NCBI GenBank assembly: GCA_922989275.2
Contig: OV277871.1
Coordinates: 29,708,693-29,772,692 of the forward strand
Reading direction: 5' to 3'
Length of the DNA stretch: 64,000 bases
Origin: Gari tellinella
Taxonomy: Eukaryota; Mollusca; Bivalvia; Cardiida; Psammobiidae
Shown here: one piece after another, positions 1 to 11,441 of the stretch
Layout of the letters: every line of letters starts with the position of its first letter
How positions within the stretch are numbered: the first letter of the stretch is position 1
The notes under the pieces: generated by a model
The model's input: only the letters and a program-made list of their open reading frames with translations
Databases searched by the model: none
What the model was told of the DNA's origin: nothing
Position numbers and translations under genes: made by a program

Positions 1-425
1 AACGTGACGTCATTTACGTACATGTACGAGTGCCGCGTTATTCTTTGTGGCATACAAAACTTCTCGTTCTGCTTCAAATAACTTATAAATTTTGGATGTA
101 AAATGATTTCAACAACTATACTTAACAAAAATAGAAACTTTACATACATGTACTTTAAATAAAGCCGGTTTGAGCGATGTTTAATCACGTTTCATAAATA
201 ATACGTACATTTCATAATGGGGTTATCGATAAAGACCATACAGAGCCACACTCTCGCTAATTTGTACCGCGCACGACGTAGCACGCTTTCCACTTCCGGT
301 TTTTAACTCTGACGGCGAGTTGACATTGTCAGGTTTATTTCAAGTTTATTTAATGCAACAGACACACGCAGGCTTGAGCCAGACACCGAAAAAACAAAAT
401 TGTAAACACCTGCGTTTCAAAACTG
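1..425. other. no gene recognised
   Basis: AT-rich sequence without a convincing exon or repeat boundary. It precedes a degraded Tc1-like transposase. Confidence 0.5.
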
Positions 426-880
426 AGATGTCACAGCTTTCTGAAAATAACAGAAATCAGGCCATTTGGCATGCTTGGCGGGTGCGTCAGCAACTGATGC
501 TGGGCGTCATTTTGGAGGCATACGATAGAAAATTCATATCCTAACTACTCGTTACAGAGTTACGGGGTAAGTCCAGGATCGTCTGAGATCGTTGACGTCA
601 CATAGAGACGACCGCACTCTTACGTTAACGTATAGACGTAACTGTTCAATCCCAGCAACGATTACTGCTCGGCGGTTTGGGATCGCTGCCGAGACAATCA
701 GGAATCGTCTGAAGCAATGCCATGGTCCTATCCGTACCCGTAGACCGCATTCAGGGCAGATCAAAACTGCACTTACAAAGCCCAGAATAACGTCAACGTC
801 ATGCCATGGCCTGCGGTATCAACAGATTTGAAACCAATAGAGCATGTAAAGGGTAAAGTTGGCGACGGATGCGGAACAAA
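426..880 (+). pseudogene. Tc1-like transposase relict
   Basis: Pieces of a Tc1/mariner-type transposase can be read in several plus frames. The start has LSENNRNQAIWHAW, like the helix-turn-helix start of mollusc Tc1 proteins. The middle has ARRFGIAAETIRNRLKQC, like the DNA-binding domain linker. At 801-870 MPWPAVSTDLKPIEH matches the Tc1 block PWPAYSPDxxPIEH that holds the catalytic Glu. Frames change and most of the catalytic core is missing between these pieces, so this is a dead, internally deleted copy. It runs into the GC-rich array that follows. Confidence 0.6.
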
Positions 881-929
881 TACCAGATTTACACGACCAA
901 CAACCTCAGAAATGCTCGATTATGCCTCG

Positions 930-1660
930 CTCACATTTGCTGCGGCTGCCGTGCGGCGGCCGCACGGCTTGTTATTTCTACGGCGAGTAACAATTCCCCG
1001 GCCGCCGCAGAATTCCTACGGCCGCCGTGTGTTGCGCTCACATTTGCTGCGGCTGCCGCACGGCGAGTTTCTATTTTTTTAGGTTAAAACACCTGCGGCC
1101 ACCGTACGGCCGCCGTGCTGTCGCCGTGCGGTCGCCGTACGGCCACCGTACGGCAGCCGTGGAAGCTCCACCAGATTCTCTGCAATCAAAATGCTGCGCC
1201 TGCTACATAACTTGGTTTTGCTACATGTTCACAAAACTCATATCAGTCCAACTACACCGTGAACTCAATGGACACATTAGGACAACGTTTAAGAACATCT
1301 AAATCCATTTTTATTAATACACATGTTATACATGTATGAACAAAAGTACAAATGCATAATAAGAAAAGTGACAATTGAGTTCCGGCGGCCGTGCGGCGGC
1401 CGTACGGCGGCCGTACGGCAGCCGTAGAACCACTCTACGGCGAGTGTTTTCTACGGCCGCCGTAGGAATTAAAAAATGTTATAACTCCGCGTTATATTTC
1501 TACGGCGACCTCTACGGCCTATGAAATATGGGTATACGACGTGCGGCCGCCGTACGGCCGCCGTACGGCTGCCGTAGGATTTCTACGGCGGCCGTGGGAA
1601 ACTACCGATTTTCCGATTCTGCGGCCGCCGTACGGCTGCCGTAGGGCAAATGTGAGCGCA
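930..1660. repeat. GC-rich palindromic CGGCCG/CCGTACGG array
   Basis: A run of short interleaved palindromes such as ACGGCCGCCGTACGG and TACGGCGGCCGTA, denser in CpG than anything else in the window. It occupies about 930-1180 and 1380-1650, with a less GC-rich stretch between. A block with CGCTCACATTTGCTGCGG occurs twice (about 928 and 1036), and GGGCAAATGTGAGCGCA near 1645 is its inverted partner, so the region may be an inverted-repeat element. Open frames here are shadows of the repeat. Confidence 0.6.
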
Positions 1661-2080
1661 CTATTACGAAAATGGCGTGGCATCCCAGATGACGTCATTA
1701 GACGGTGCATCAGAGACGGAGTGTTTCTTGACTGAGGCGTGACGGTGAGCATTCGCGCTACTGAACTGTCTTTATGCAAAAAAGTCATTTAAAATGAAAC
1801 CGTAAAATGAATAAAACACATCTTGCGTACATGTTCACATCTCTGATAATTTTGAAATCGACCCCTATGCATTTTGACGTCAAATCACGACGTGGCTTTT
1901 GGATTTTTTTCATCACCATCGTCAAAAACTTACAGACATTGATCCAAAGTTTCGAAAAACACTAAGCCTTCTGCAAAGTTGTGTTTATAGACAGAATTAT
2001 ACACATTTGAATCCAATGTAAAGTTTCTATTTTTGCTGAGTATATTTAGGTGTTTCTGGTTCGTATTCAAGGCATATAAT
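1661..2080. other. no gene recognised
   Basis: Unique-looking intergenic sequence; no exon, RNA gene or repeat boundary could be supported. Confidence 0.4.
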
Positions 2081-2254
2081 AAACACATTACCAGTTGACT
2101 GTGCGATACAGTGTTGCATTTAGCTCTCGACGTTTTTGGCGGAAACAACCGATCAGACTCGCGCCAAGGCGCTCGTCAGATCGACTTTTTCCGCCAAAAA
2201 CGTCTCGAGCTAAATACATCACTCTGTATCCGACAGTCACCTGGTAATGTGTTT
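2081..2254. mobile_element. inverted-repeat (foldback) MITE
   Basis: The left arm begins AAACACATTACCAG and the right arm ends CTGGTAATGTGTTT. The arms also pair through ACGTTTTTGGCGGA and TCCGCCAAAAACGT. The whole 174 bp folds into one hairpin with a short centre. No coding capacity. Confidence 0.75.
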
Positions 2255-2640
2255 GTATTTTACGTTTGAACGTTAACGCGCCAAAACGTCTACAGCATAT
2301 TGTTTATCGTTACGTCTTTAAAATAAATAAATATTGCAAATGTAAGCCAAGTCTTATTTTTCCCTCCCCATAAAGACTCGCTCCGAGTAACACACACAAT
2401 ATGTGTCTCCAAATTGCAGAGATGGAACACTGTAGCAGACAAAGGTGAAATGCCAAGGGAAGTTACTCTTAACAGAGTGTCGGAAGAGTTGTCCAGTCCA
2501 ATATGAAAAAAATATAGATTTTTTGGATCCGAGTCCAATATGAGAAAAATATGGCCTTCTGGGATAGCTTTTTTAAATTCCGGTACAATATAGGGTTCTC
2601 TTGTACCCTCACGTGGTAGAAAGAGGGGTTGTCGATTGGT
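2255..2640. other. no gene recognised; junk at the 3' side of the LINE fragment
   Basis: The minus-strand open frame of the adjacent reverse transcriptase runs into this stretch, but the residues here no longer resemble a reverse transcriptase. It is probably another repeat fused to the truncated LINE. Confidence 0.4.
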
Positions 2641-2644
2641 TTAA

Positions 2645-3326
2645 TCGATGTAGGTGTGAAATAAAGTCTTTTATTCTCGTTTAAATACTTTTGCACAATA
2701 GAATAGAGTATAAACATTGCATCAACAGTAGAATGGCCTTTTTTAAAACCAAATTGAGAGTCGGAGATTTTATTGTTCTCTACACAAAAGGATTCAATTC
2801 TATTGTTCAATATAGTGGTAAATAACTTCGACATACAACTTACTAAAGTGACGCCTCTATAATTATTTGGACAACTCTTACTAACTTTTTTATGTACAGG
2901 TATAATAACACCTTCCAACCAGCTTTCCGGAAAAAAGCCTGAGTTAAGTATTGCATTAAAAATATCACATAAATGATCAACCAATATGTCAACACTCTCA
3001 ATAAAGTATTCATTTAAAAGAAAATCACGCCCAGGAGCTTTTTCAGCCTTAAGCTTTTTTACAGCGCTTAAAATTTCGGAACAACTTATGGGCGAGTCTA
3101 ATTCATCATAACTACAATTAGCATCGTTAAAATTATGGTCATCACAAAATGCATCTGCTTGATCATTTTTACATTGAAAAATATCATCTCCTAATGTAGA
3201 AATGTATTCATAAAACTGGTCCATTGTAATAGAGCTTTCTTGACTATGCTTATTACCCTTAAAAGGCTTCCAAAACTCTTTATTAGGTTTACTTTTACGT
3301 AAGTTCTCAATATACGGTAACGTCAT
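2645..3326 (-). pseudogene. truncated non-LTR retrotransposon reverse transcriptase
   Basis: A minus-strand frame carries the N-terminal blocks of a CR1/Jockey-type reverse transcriptase. KAPGRDFLLNEYF is the KAPGxD block, then ESWLEGVIIPVHKK, NNYRGVTLVSCMSKLFTTIL (fingers) and SQFGFKKGHSTVDAMF (the QxGFxxGxST block). Homology stops at KRLYF, where the aspartate-bearing motif A (xDFxKAFD) should begin, so the catalytic palm with FADD/YADD is absent. The endonuclease domain upstream is also missing. It is a dead internal fragment cut off on both sides. Confidence 0.8.
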
Positions 3327-3770
3327 TTGGTGGCCCGCTACATGCAGCGCTTATGGACGAAAAGGTTTGGCCGGAGCCCAAAAAACGATATTTCACAAGT
3401 GGTTTACGATATTCATTTAATGGCTTTATTCCACTCCCAGACCGCAAATTATGTGATAAAATTATTAGTGAAAAATATTGTTCAATATGAGTATCAATTG
3501 TAGTTAAATACAAGTAGATGTATTGCTCGATAAGCTTAAATGTTACTAAAATAGTCATTTTGGCGACCATTATGGATTTCAATGAGTCAACTATCCTAAA
3601 ACATTTTCCAAAATTTGTATTTACATAAACTACATTGATAATTGATAATAAAATACAATTTTTAAATCTCTAACACTTGAAATAAAAGCCTAATAAGAAT
3701 GTCATTTTTTGCATAAAATTCCAAGGGCAGACAACTTAAACCTCAATTGTCTCCGCTTATCACAACATAT
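3327..3770. other. no gene recognised
   Basis: An open minus frame at 3307-3582 has no recognisable domain and abuts the LINE fragment. Nothing else can be supported. Confidence 0.35.
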
Positions 3771-3771
3771 A

Positions 3772-4317
3772 CAGTGGTAAATACGCTATTCCTACCCACT
3801 CTACGCGTTTCTTACGCGTTCGTTAACCGTTCACTATGCATTTATTATCCGTTTCGTTAAACGCTTTTCCTAGCCGTTTCTTTACGCGTTTATTTGCGCG
3901 TTTGAAAGAGCCAGGATGAAAGGGTCATCACTTAGCCGACGGACCCCTTAGCTTCAGCGGTTTACACATCCAGCTTTATGACATGTGTATTACAGAACAT
4001 TAGGTGGTATCGCCGATAACATTGCTATCTTTAATTGGCAATACACTATTAATCCCCCGATATCTGAGTGGCATATGTATAGGCGGGTTACATAAATAGA
4101 TTGGTTACAGGTAGTGGCCAGTGCCTGTCGATAAGATCCGAAATCTCCGCGTGAAACGGATAAATCGCAACATCTCTGGTATAATCGTTTATTAACGCGT
4201 TTAAACGGGTTAAGATCGTTAGGCGTTCAGCGTTCGTTAAGCGTTCGTTACCGTTCACTATGCGTTCTTACGCATAGATTAACGCGTAAATGGGTAGGAA
4301 TAGCGTATTTACCACTG
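3772..4317. mobile_element. 546-bp MITE with CAGTGGTAAATACG ends and TA target site
   Basis: The left end CAGTGGTAAATACGCTATTC is mirrored at the right end by GAATAGCGTATTTACCACTG, with TA on both flanks. Subterminal DNA is rich in ACGCGTT and CGTTCGTTAA motifs on both sides. TA duplication and CAGTG ends suggest a Tc1/mariner- or pogo-type transposase in trans. No open frame of its own. Confidence 0.85.
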
Positions 4318-4406
4318 TATGCGCGTCAGACGATTATTTCCGAACTCCTTAGGAAACATACTATAAGATACTTGTACTAACGTCACTCCAGATCACCATC
4401 AACTTA

Positions 4407-4975
4407 TTAACCCTTTACCTCATAGCCTGTTTCTAGTTTTGAAGACAAGTGACCATTTAAAGCAGGTTGAAAGTAAAACAGAATGTGCCTTAAGGCACAT
4501 TCTGCTTTACTTTTAACCTGCTTTAAGCTAAAATCTGGTTGGCTAAATAAATTATTTGTTATGATAATTGTTCATGAGGGTATAAACTGGAACTATTTTC
4601 TTCAGCGGAGGAATAAATTAAATACGCTAGTAGATGGAATCCTACTGCTGGAGAACCACTGGTTCTTTTACATGCTGGGAGGGAGTTGTTATAGGAACGG
4701 GGAAATCGGTTTCCATTTGCAAACAGCTTTAATCCCGACCAGACGCCGTGTAAGGCGGTGTCTGATCGGGATTCAAGCTATTATTCACTCGCCATTGTGT
4801 TTGTTTTCTATCAAAATGTTTATAATTTAACTTTGAGAAAAATAGCAGACGACAGTTTTAAGCAGACGATATTGCAGCCGTTAAAAGGTTTGAATAATTG
4901 TTTCGTTCGGGGAAAAGCGACAAGGGTTGTTGTAAGGAAGGGATCGTGGTTGAGAGGGCCGCTCCGTTATTGGAT
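4407..4975. mobile_element. composite of a family-B MITE and a degraded family-C MITE
   Basis: The left part begins TTAACCCTTTACCTCATAGC and has the class-2 palindrome at about 4458-4530 (arms AAAGCAGGTTGAAAGTAAA and TTTACTTTTAACCTGCTTT). Its right end is lost. From about 4650 a family-C element follows, with GGAGGGAG motifs, a palindrome near 4721-4780 (GACCAGACGCCGTGTAAGGC) and a damaged right end near 4970. Open frames reported here are shadows of the repeats. Confidence 0.7.
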
Positions 4976-4984
4976 TTAAGCTTT

Positions 4985-5092
4985 TGAGTTTAGTATGAAG
5001 TCGTTCTCAAGCATTTGATTGGTCAAATTTGAATCAAAGCTCAACTCTGAGCAATCAAATGCTTGAGAACGTTTCTCAGACTCAACTAAACA
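4985..5092. repeat. inverted repeat with TCAAGCATTTGATTGGTCA arms
   Basis: The arms GAGTTTAGT and ACTAAAC, and TTCTCAAGCATTTGATTG and CAATCAAATGCTTGAGAA, pair around a short loop. A close relative sits inside the MITE at 47850-48171. Confidence 0.75.
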
Positions 5093-5274
5093 TTGAATAA
5101 CCTTTGACGCTGTACTTACCTACTACGTTCCTGACTCATAACTATCAGAATAACCATGATGCCCTCACTTGAACCAACGTAGCAGCACTGGTTGGATGGA
5201 GTTATATAAACCTTGAACTGGCCGGCTTTGGAAATTGTGAACGACTTTCTGAAATAGTAGTAATTTTGAATATA

Positions 5275-5335
5275 CAGTCAAGGCTCGATACTATGAACTC
5301 ATGTTAATTCGAATATACCCATATTATATCATAAC
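5275..5335. mobile_element. left end of a family-G pogo-like MITE
   Basis: ACAGTCAAGGCTCGATACTA followed by GAACTC and CGAATATACCCATA matches the start of the complete family-G copy at 31192-31384. The rest of the element is missing. Confidence 0.55.
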
Positions 5336-6083
5336 AGACGGCGTGAGCGTTGAATAACGCCCGTTGTTTAAATGTCATATATAACTAGTTACATTGTAAA
5401 TAACTATGCAAATGAGGTACGCCACGACGTCGTTTACTTGTGACGTCATTAAAATGCGTTCTATGCGTTCAATTTCCAACGTCTTCATTCCATCATGTAG
5501 ATTAAATTTATAGATTTTGGTGTAATTAATCAATACTAGATCTACATGAAAGTGTTTACTAATACATATAATAACATAAACATTATGCTAGTGAACGGGG
5601 TTAATTTTGAACAATTTGTTTTCCTTTGTAGATCTACTTATATCGCGCTAAGCATTCACTTGACCTCAAAGGCTGCGATAAATAACTTTTCTAGATTATC
5701 TTATAAAAATAATATAACATTCGTGTTAATAATTTATTGGATTTATCAAACTCGTCGTTTTAGAAAAAGATAAAAACTCGGCAAAGCCTCGTTTTTATCG
5801 TTTTCTAAAGACTCGTTTAAAGGCAGTATGTAAGCCAGAATAGCGCATTTTTTAAACCTGAATATTCAGGCAGATACGTAATCTAAACATATAAAAAGAA
5901 GTTATCCGCGATGATTATGGAGGCAATAAATCTGACAAACACATGAATTTGATGGAAAAAGGTCGACTTTTAAATCGGTTTGTTGACATCCGATCAACGA
6001 CGGAGATTTTCCGAGTTCGTTCGGCTTGCGCCCGGTAAAGATGTTTTCTTATGACCTGTCGGAGTTCCCTACATCCAGCAAGA
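5336..6083. other. no gene recognised
   Basis: AT-rich stretch. A short inverted repeat lies at about 5755-5815 (arms with TTTTAGAAAAAGATAAAAAC and GTTTTTATCGTTTTCTAAA). No exon supported. Confidence 0.4.
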
Positions 6084-6519
6084 AACTATGGTCGTATTCG
6101 AATCAGGGCAACTATCGCGTTAGTTGGAATATTTGTCAACAAGTTCTATTCGAATCACGACTTGATGTTTTCCGTTGACAAAATGTTGTCAAACCCTAAA
6201 ATCGAGCGTTGATTTAGTCACGTGACCACGTTTATACCACGTGATTAGTGTCTTTAGATAAAACAAACATAAAGACCCTCTCAATTAATCGATTGGATCC
6301 AGATCACATGGCATTATGTGCGTATATAAAAATTGGGAGCATTACGACTGTTTTAACGGGTGTTTGATTCATTTCCATTCGTCCGGAAGTACAAAGTTTT
6401 CGTTGACTACACTTTCTATTCGAGTCGGGCCAAAATCGTTGACATCAGTAAATCTTCGCGCGTTTGCTCCGCCCACTTTTCGTTGACCACAAACTCGATG
6501 ATTCGAATACGACCATTGA
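6084..6519. mobile_element. 436-bp inverted-repeat element with TATGGTCGTATTCGAATCA ends
   Basis: CTATGGTCGTATTCGAATCA at the left is mirrored by GATTCGAATACGACCATTG at the right. A subterminal CGTTGAC motif recurs near both ends. No transposase. Superfamily not assignable. Confidence 0.7.
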
Positions 6520-6545
6520 TAGCTGTGTTTATTGTGCACAGTATA

Positions 6546-6756
6546 CAGTAGAGAATACATTTTCTTTCCCGTTTAAACGCAAACGCAAGGCACGTATCTG
6601 TGGAAATTTACTTTTAGAAGTTTTAACTATTATTTTTTAATATGAGTAGCAAATAGGTTGGAGCCTAAACAAGCACCGGGTTACCCGGCGTCTGACCTGG
6701 CTCCAATATGTTTGCAATGGAAATATTAGTTTTGTATACAAATGCGTTTATTGGGA
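6546..6756. mobile_element. family-A MITE, right end lost
   Basis: Starts TACAGTAGAGAATACATT and contains the AAACGCAAACGCAAGGCA block and a degraded class-1 palindrome (TTGGAGCCTAAACAAGCACC, then GGCGTCTGACCTGGCTCC). It ends at GGGAGAGAATAA without the last CCACTG. The following bases (6757-6850) match the SINE-like sequence also seen at 19323 and 16150. Confidence 0.7.
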
Positions 6757-6858
6757 GAGAATAAAATAAAGTTAGCGCATCGGTCTCTTGCTGCACGGGA
6801 ACCATACTTATCTCAAGTAGGAAAGTGTACGACGATGTAGTCGATTTTACCTTGCTTA

Positions 6859-7105
6859 TAGTGGAGAAAATGTTATTCTGTCCCAATAAACGCGTTAATG
6901 CTAACACCATGATTTTAATTGCAAACAGTTTGTAGCAGATCAGACGCCGGGTAACCCGGCGTCTTATCACGCAACAAACTGTTTGCCACTCAGACTATCA
7001 TGAATGGTCAGAATTGTCTAAAGGTTGTCCATTTATGCGTATTATTGCGATGCGTTTGCGTTTCGTTTGCGTTTAAACGGGAAAGAATAACGTTTTCTCC
7101 GCCGT
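6859..7105. mobile_element. family-A MITE (pogo-like ends, TA site)
   Basis: Left TAGTGGAGAAAATGTTATTC and right GAATAACGTTTTCTCCGCC are a degraded terminal inverted repeat. The central palindrome is at about 6926-6983 (CAGACGCCGGGTAACCCGG). One arm has decayed (TCTTATCACGCAAC), so this copy is older than the near-perfect ones. Confidence 0.75.
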
Positions 7106-8735
7106 TACCTTAATGGTTATGAACTATTCTGCTCGTGACTCTTATTCGACCTTGCGGAAACTCTCGGAAGCCGACACGAAGATTTGTTATGTAAACAAAA
7201 CGCTTCTTTTCCAACCATCTCGATAAGAAATCGGCACATTTTATGTATGGTTCTTAAAGAAAGGGGGGCATGTTTCAGGCGGATTTCGTTTAGTTTTAAT
7301 ACATAGAAAATGTTCTTATGTAAGAAAGTGCGCGATTTAGACATAAATTTGGCTGACATTCTGGCTTTAATAAATCCAATAAATTATGAACACTCATGTA
7401 GTATCCTATATTTTCAATGTTAAAACGTGGCTTAGCCACGTTTTAATATTGAAATATGGATATGTTCGACTTGAGCGACATCGGTTTACTGAAATTGAGT
7501 ACCGGTATACGAAATACCGGTAAGATCGATTGAAGCGAGTTTAAACCAAACAATTAAAAGCGATTTGGTCACAGGGTTTTCCAGTTTGATAAACAATGAC
7601 GGAATTGCATAATGTGCCATCTTTGTGAGACATTAAGTAAATTCATTAAATGCAATGACGTCATCTAATATAGTGATTGTCATGTCCGTCTGTGTGCCCT
7701 TGTGAACGAGCTCAACCAGATTTTACGAAGTGTGTATCTAAATAGATACACACTTGAAAAGATACTGGGTTTTAGAATAATCTATTGTAAGATCGGGTCA
7801 AAGTAAAGTCTGATTCATTCATTTATATCGATTACTGACCTGATCTCCATAACATTTAATATAAGCATCAAAGCATTCTAGTAAGTGGTATTGATGCTAG
7901 ACGAAGCGGTAAAATCTGGTTAACCTCATTCACACAGGCATAGGGACGGAGACAAAATAATCACAGGTGCTTGTATTGTATGTATGTTACCTCTGTGTAT
8001 GAAGGTTTGATTAAAATATGAACTACAATATATAGACCGAATATGTTTGCTGCTATGTTTGGGCTAATGAGCTCTTAAGCAGTATTTCACGGAGATTTTT
8101 TTTCTGGAATTCGTAACAATTTCCCTGGGCGCTTGTTGCTCGAAGTGATAAAGAGTATAGCATGAATGCATTATCACTTCCATTCATAGGGCGATGGAAG
8201 TAGGAGACGTGTGTTAACAGAAAGCGCGCGCATTTGGTAAAACATAGCTCTTCAGTGGGAATCTCTCCTCCATGGGTCGAAACACGGCATCGTAAAAACC
8301 AAACACAAATACGAGACCGCGCGAAAAGCGCAGCCCAATTAGTATTATTTTTAGGTAGACTAGAACTAATATATCTATAGGTAAAACCTATATACGGCAA
8401 AAACCTGTTTTAGTCCAGTCAATCTGCGATTTGACCTTCATATAATTGCAACAGAAATTATTTTGTCGATAACTACTAATATATTTGTTAAATGATAAGT
8501 TATAATAACATACTTAACTGAAAGTCTCACAAAATCTTACAAGGGAAAAATAGGTAAAAAAATGTCTACAAAGCGCCGTTTTTCGGCCGCGTTTTATACC
8601 GAGCCTTGAGTTCATTAGAGTTATCCCCCGTGCTATAAAGCTCTTCTTTTAAAAGACTACCTTGGTATCCGGAAGTAGTATTATCATCATGTCAGATAAA
8701 AATGGCGGCGCCCGTTGGCGATATTTTTCAAGCTC
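7106..8735. other. intergenic; short hairpins only
   Basis: No gene supported. Visible pieces are a family-G-like hairpin at about 7408-7462 (AAAACGTGGCTTAGCCACGTTTT), a small perfect hairpin at about 7727-7757 (GTGTGTATCTA and TAGATACACAC), and a segment at 7959-8006 that recurs near 11340-11390 on the opposite strand (ACAGGTGCTTGTATTG). An open minus frame at 8053-8400 has no recognisable domain. Confidence 0.45.
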
Positions 8736-11002
8736 AGGGCCCGTTCGATTCACTGTCCGGAACACGTTCCAAACCTGTTCCAGAACAGGTGTCAATCGAA
8801 CGCAATAGAACAGGAAGTTGAAAATTCAAAATGGCGTTGAATAAAATAATGATTGCACGCAACCCAAAGCTGTTTTTGTTTTCTTGCTATCCCGTCCAGA
8901 GAATAGTTTTAAATCAAAGAGCGGCACTAGCTTAATACCACTGGCTAAATTTCTTAAAATAATCACCATTTTCATCCTTATTATACTGCAGAAATTTTAT
9001 ACACCAGCCAAATTGTAGCGCTTATGTAGCCACGTCTGTGTCGGATCACAGGAACTTGACACATATTTTTTAAAATAATGTTTCTTTTTACTGTATCATA
9101 TACTCAGCGTCACTAGACAGTTACCACCCTATAGACCGTTATATTTTTTACAAAAGTAGTATCATGTGCAAAATACTAATACGATATCGATCTTGATTTA
9201 AATGTGAAGTAACGGGCGCTTATATTGTCTCGATACTGTGCTTTCCTTTTCGACCACGGACGTCACGTGTAAATTGACGTTTACGTACAAAGTATACATG
9301 TACTCGTATTTTATCACAAACCGTTTGTGATTTATGAAAGTCAGTGTTCATGCCAACATAAAGACGCTAAAATTCGTAAAAGATTTGCTCAAAATTGGAC
9401 GTTTGACGGACGGCCAACGTCAGCAGGTACGTCGGTATGGTCGACGCCGGGTTACCGTTTCGAGAAATAGCTGGTTGAATGGGTCTTCTCACCAAACGAC
9501 CATGAAACTCGTCCAGAGACAACATCAGACAGGGTCTGTGGGTGATAGACTGCGCCCAGGACACCCAAATGTGACGTCAAGACGTACTGACCGTCAAATA
9601 GTCCTCTCGCACCTTCGTAATAGGTTCCTGTCGGCTACAAAGACGGCACGGGAGACACCAGGACTTCATAATGGCAGGATACGCGCATCTACTGTGCGCA
9701 TTCGCTTTAAGGGGACAGTGTTACGTGCTCAAAAGGTTTACCGGGGTAACGTAAATAACGCAAGAACGTCGACAAAACCGGGTAAATTGGTGTACGTTGC
9801 ACTGGAAATGGCTAAATCGGCAGTGGCAAGGTGACATTTTTACCGACGAATCCAGATTTTGTTGATATATGGTCGACGGGCGAAAGGGGGTATGGAGAGT
9901 TCGAGGAGAACGGTATGCGGACTGTTGTGTGAGAGAGGCTATACGGTGGAATGGGGGCAGTGCAATGGTGTGGGAAGGCATCTCTTGGAGGCATAAAACA
10001 CCACTCGTCGTGGTTTATGGAAATTTGTCGGCACAGCTGTATGTTGACAACATCTTAAGACCAGTTGTTTTCCCGTTTCTACAGACAAACGGTGACGTTA
10101 ACGTATACCAACAAGACAATCCCCGCTCTCTGCAAGGTAAACACAGGGTTTCCTGACAGACAATAATGTCAATACACTTCCTTGGCCTGCTTACTCGCCA
10201 TATCTCAGCCCTATAGAGCATTTGTGGGACCAATTAGGACGTGCAGTGTATGACGATCGACGTTACGTCGGGGACCGTCAGCAGCTTATCCAGGCCCTCA
10301 TGGACGAATTGGAGGCTATCCCCCAGTATCGCATACAACGTCTGATACAGAGTATGCGGCGAAGAATCACCCCAATCCTTCGTGCACAAGGAGGCCATAC
10401 CCGTTCCTGAGGTTTGTGACTTTTGTTTTTCCGGTGACCTTCTTAAAGCAAACAAATGACACATCTTTTTCGGATAAATGCGTATCAAACGATGTTTATT
10501 ATTTCTATAACCATTCATCGTGTACAATATAAAAAGAATTTCATCTATATGTAATGAGGGAAAGGAATTATGGACCTACATATAGGTTGTAACTTTCTAG
10601 TGACGCTGGGTATATAACAAATTGGTATAGTCAAAAAGAAAATCGTTATAAAAAATATGTCATGTACTTGTGGATCGGGGTTGATGTCGGTTAAGATTTT
10701 GATGCAATTGTTGAAATTCCGGTGGCCAAGTTTACCAAAAATATTACTATGCAGGACGGGGCTTATACATTTGACTGTGTACATGTATGCTTGAATGCTG
10801 CTTCAGGAGTGGCAAAAAAGATTCCAAAGCAACATTTTTAGAATCTGGCGTCTCCGATCGCCGCCATTTTGATGATGTCACTGTTCCAACTGCACAACCT
10901 CGAAAAATAGAAGAGTTGGAACATGCCCGGAACACTGTTCCACTGTATTCGATTGATGTTCCGTCTGTCCGGAACAATCGGAACAGTGAATCGAACGGCC
11001 CT
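8736..11002. mobile_element. 2.27-kb inverted-repeat element, hAT-like appearance
   Basis: The left end AGGGCCCGTTCGATTCACTG and right end CAGTGAATCGAACGGCCCT are inverted repeats. Subterminal GGAACA/TGTTCC motifs are clustered on both sides, as in many hAT elements. No hAT transposase could be read. A Tc1-like element is nested at about 9.3-10.4 kb. An 8-bp target duplication was not evident, so the superfamily is a guess. Confidence 0.6.
9334..10410 (+). pseudogene. Tc1-like DD34E transposase, frameshifted
   Basis: The coding sequence spans three frames. Frame one (9334-9834) covers the helix-turn-helix region: RQIVLSHLRNRFLSATKTAR, and IRASTVRIRF. The catalytic blocks follow: FTDESRF at about 9838-9860 (first Asp), RGERYADCCVREA, GGSAMVWEGIS, then NVYQQDN at about 10100 (second Asp). 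After another shift, SPIEHLWDQLGRAVYDD (catalytic Glu) and the C-terminus ending GGHTRS. The order and spacing match mollusc Tc1 proteins of about 340 aa. All three acidic residues survive but at least two frameshifts and a stop break the frame, so it is inactive as read. Terminal repeats were not identified. Confidence 0.85.
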
Positions 11003-11067
11003 AGGAGAATTGTTTCTTTATTCCCAACGCGTACACATCATCTAAAGGCGACCTTCGCCAGTGGCCA

Positions 11068-11309
11068 GGGGCCCGTTTCATAAAACTTCGTACGACAAAA
11101 ACGGTCGTAAGTCAAATTTTTAAAATACATTTAATTTCTGATTTCTCACTCTAATCCTGTCTTGTGACATCTCTTTGGAATCGTCTTGGAAAGACGATTC
11201 CACAGAGATGTCACAAGACAGGATTATGTAGAGAAATAAATAATAATTGAGACTTTTATATTTTGACTTACGACAACATTTGTCGTACGAAGTTTTATGA
11301 AACGGGCCC
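11068..11309. mobile_element. MITE with GGGCCCGTTTCATAAAAC ends
   Basis: Left GGGCCCGTTTCATAAAACTT and right AAGTTTTATGAAACGGGCCC are perfect inverted repeats and continue inward (CGTACGACAAA). A central hairpin (TCTTTGGAATCGTC, with TGTGACATCTCTTTGGAA paired to its partner) fills the middle. Same end type as the element at 42593-42832. Confidence 0.85.
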
Positions 11310-11441
11310 CAGCTTTTTGTTTTGACGGTATAATTATACAGAGGTAACAAACATACAATACAAGCACCTGTGATGACAATCACCATACCAGATGACGTCA
11401 TGGCAGTGAATTGGGGAAAAAATCATAGACATATAGCTTAC

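Noticed and set aside
592..1302. Overlapping open frames across the GC-rich block
   Set aside because: Apart from the Tc1 fragments they follow the CGGCCG repeat in all frames.
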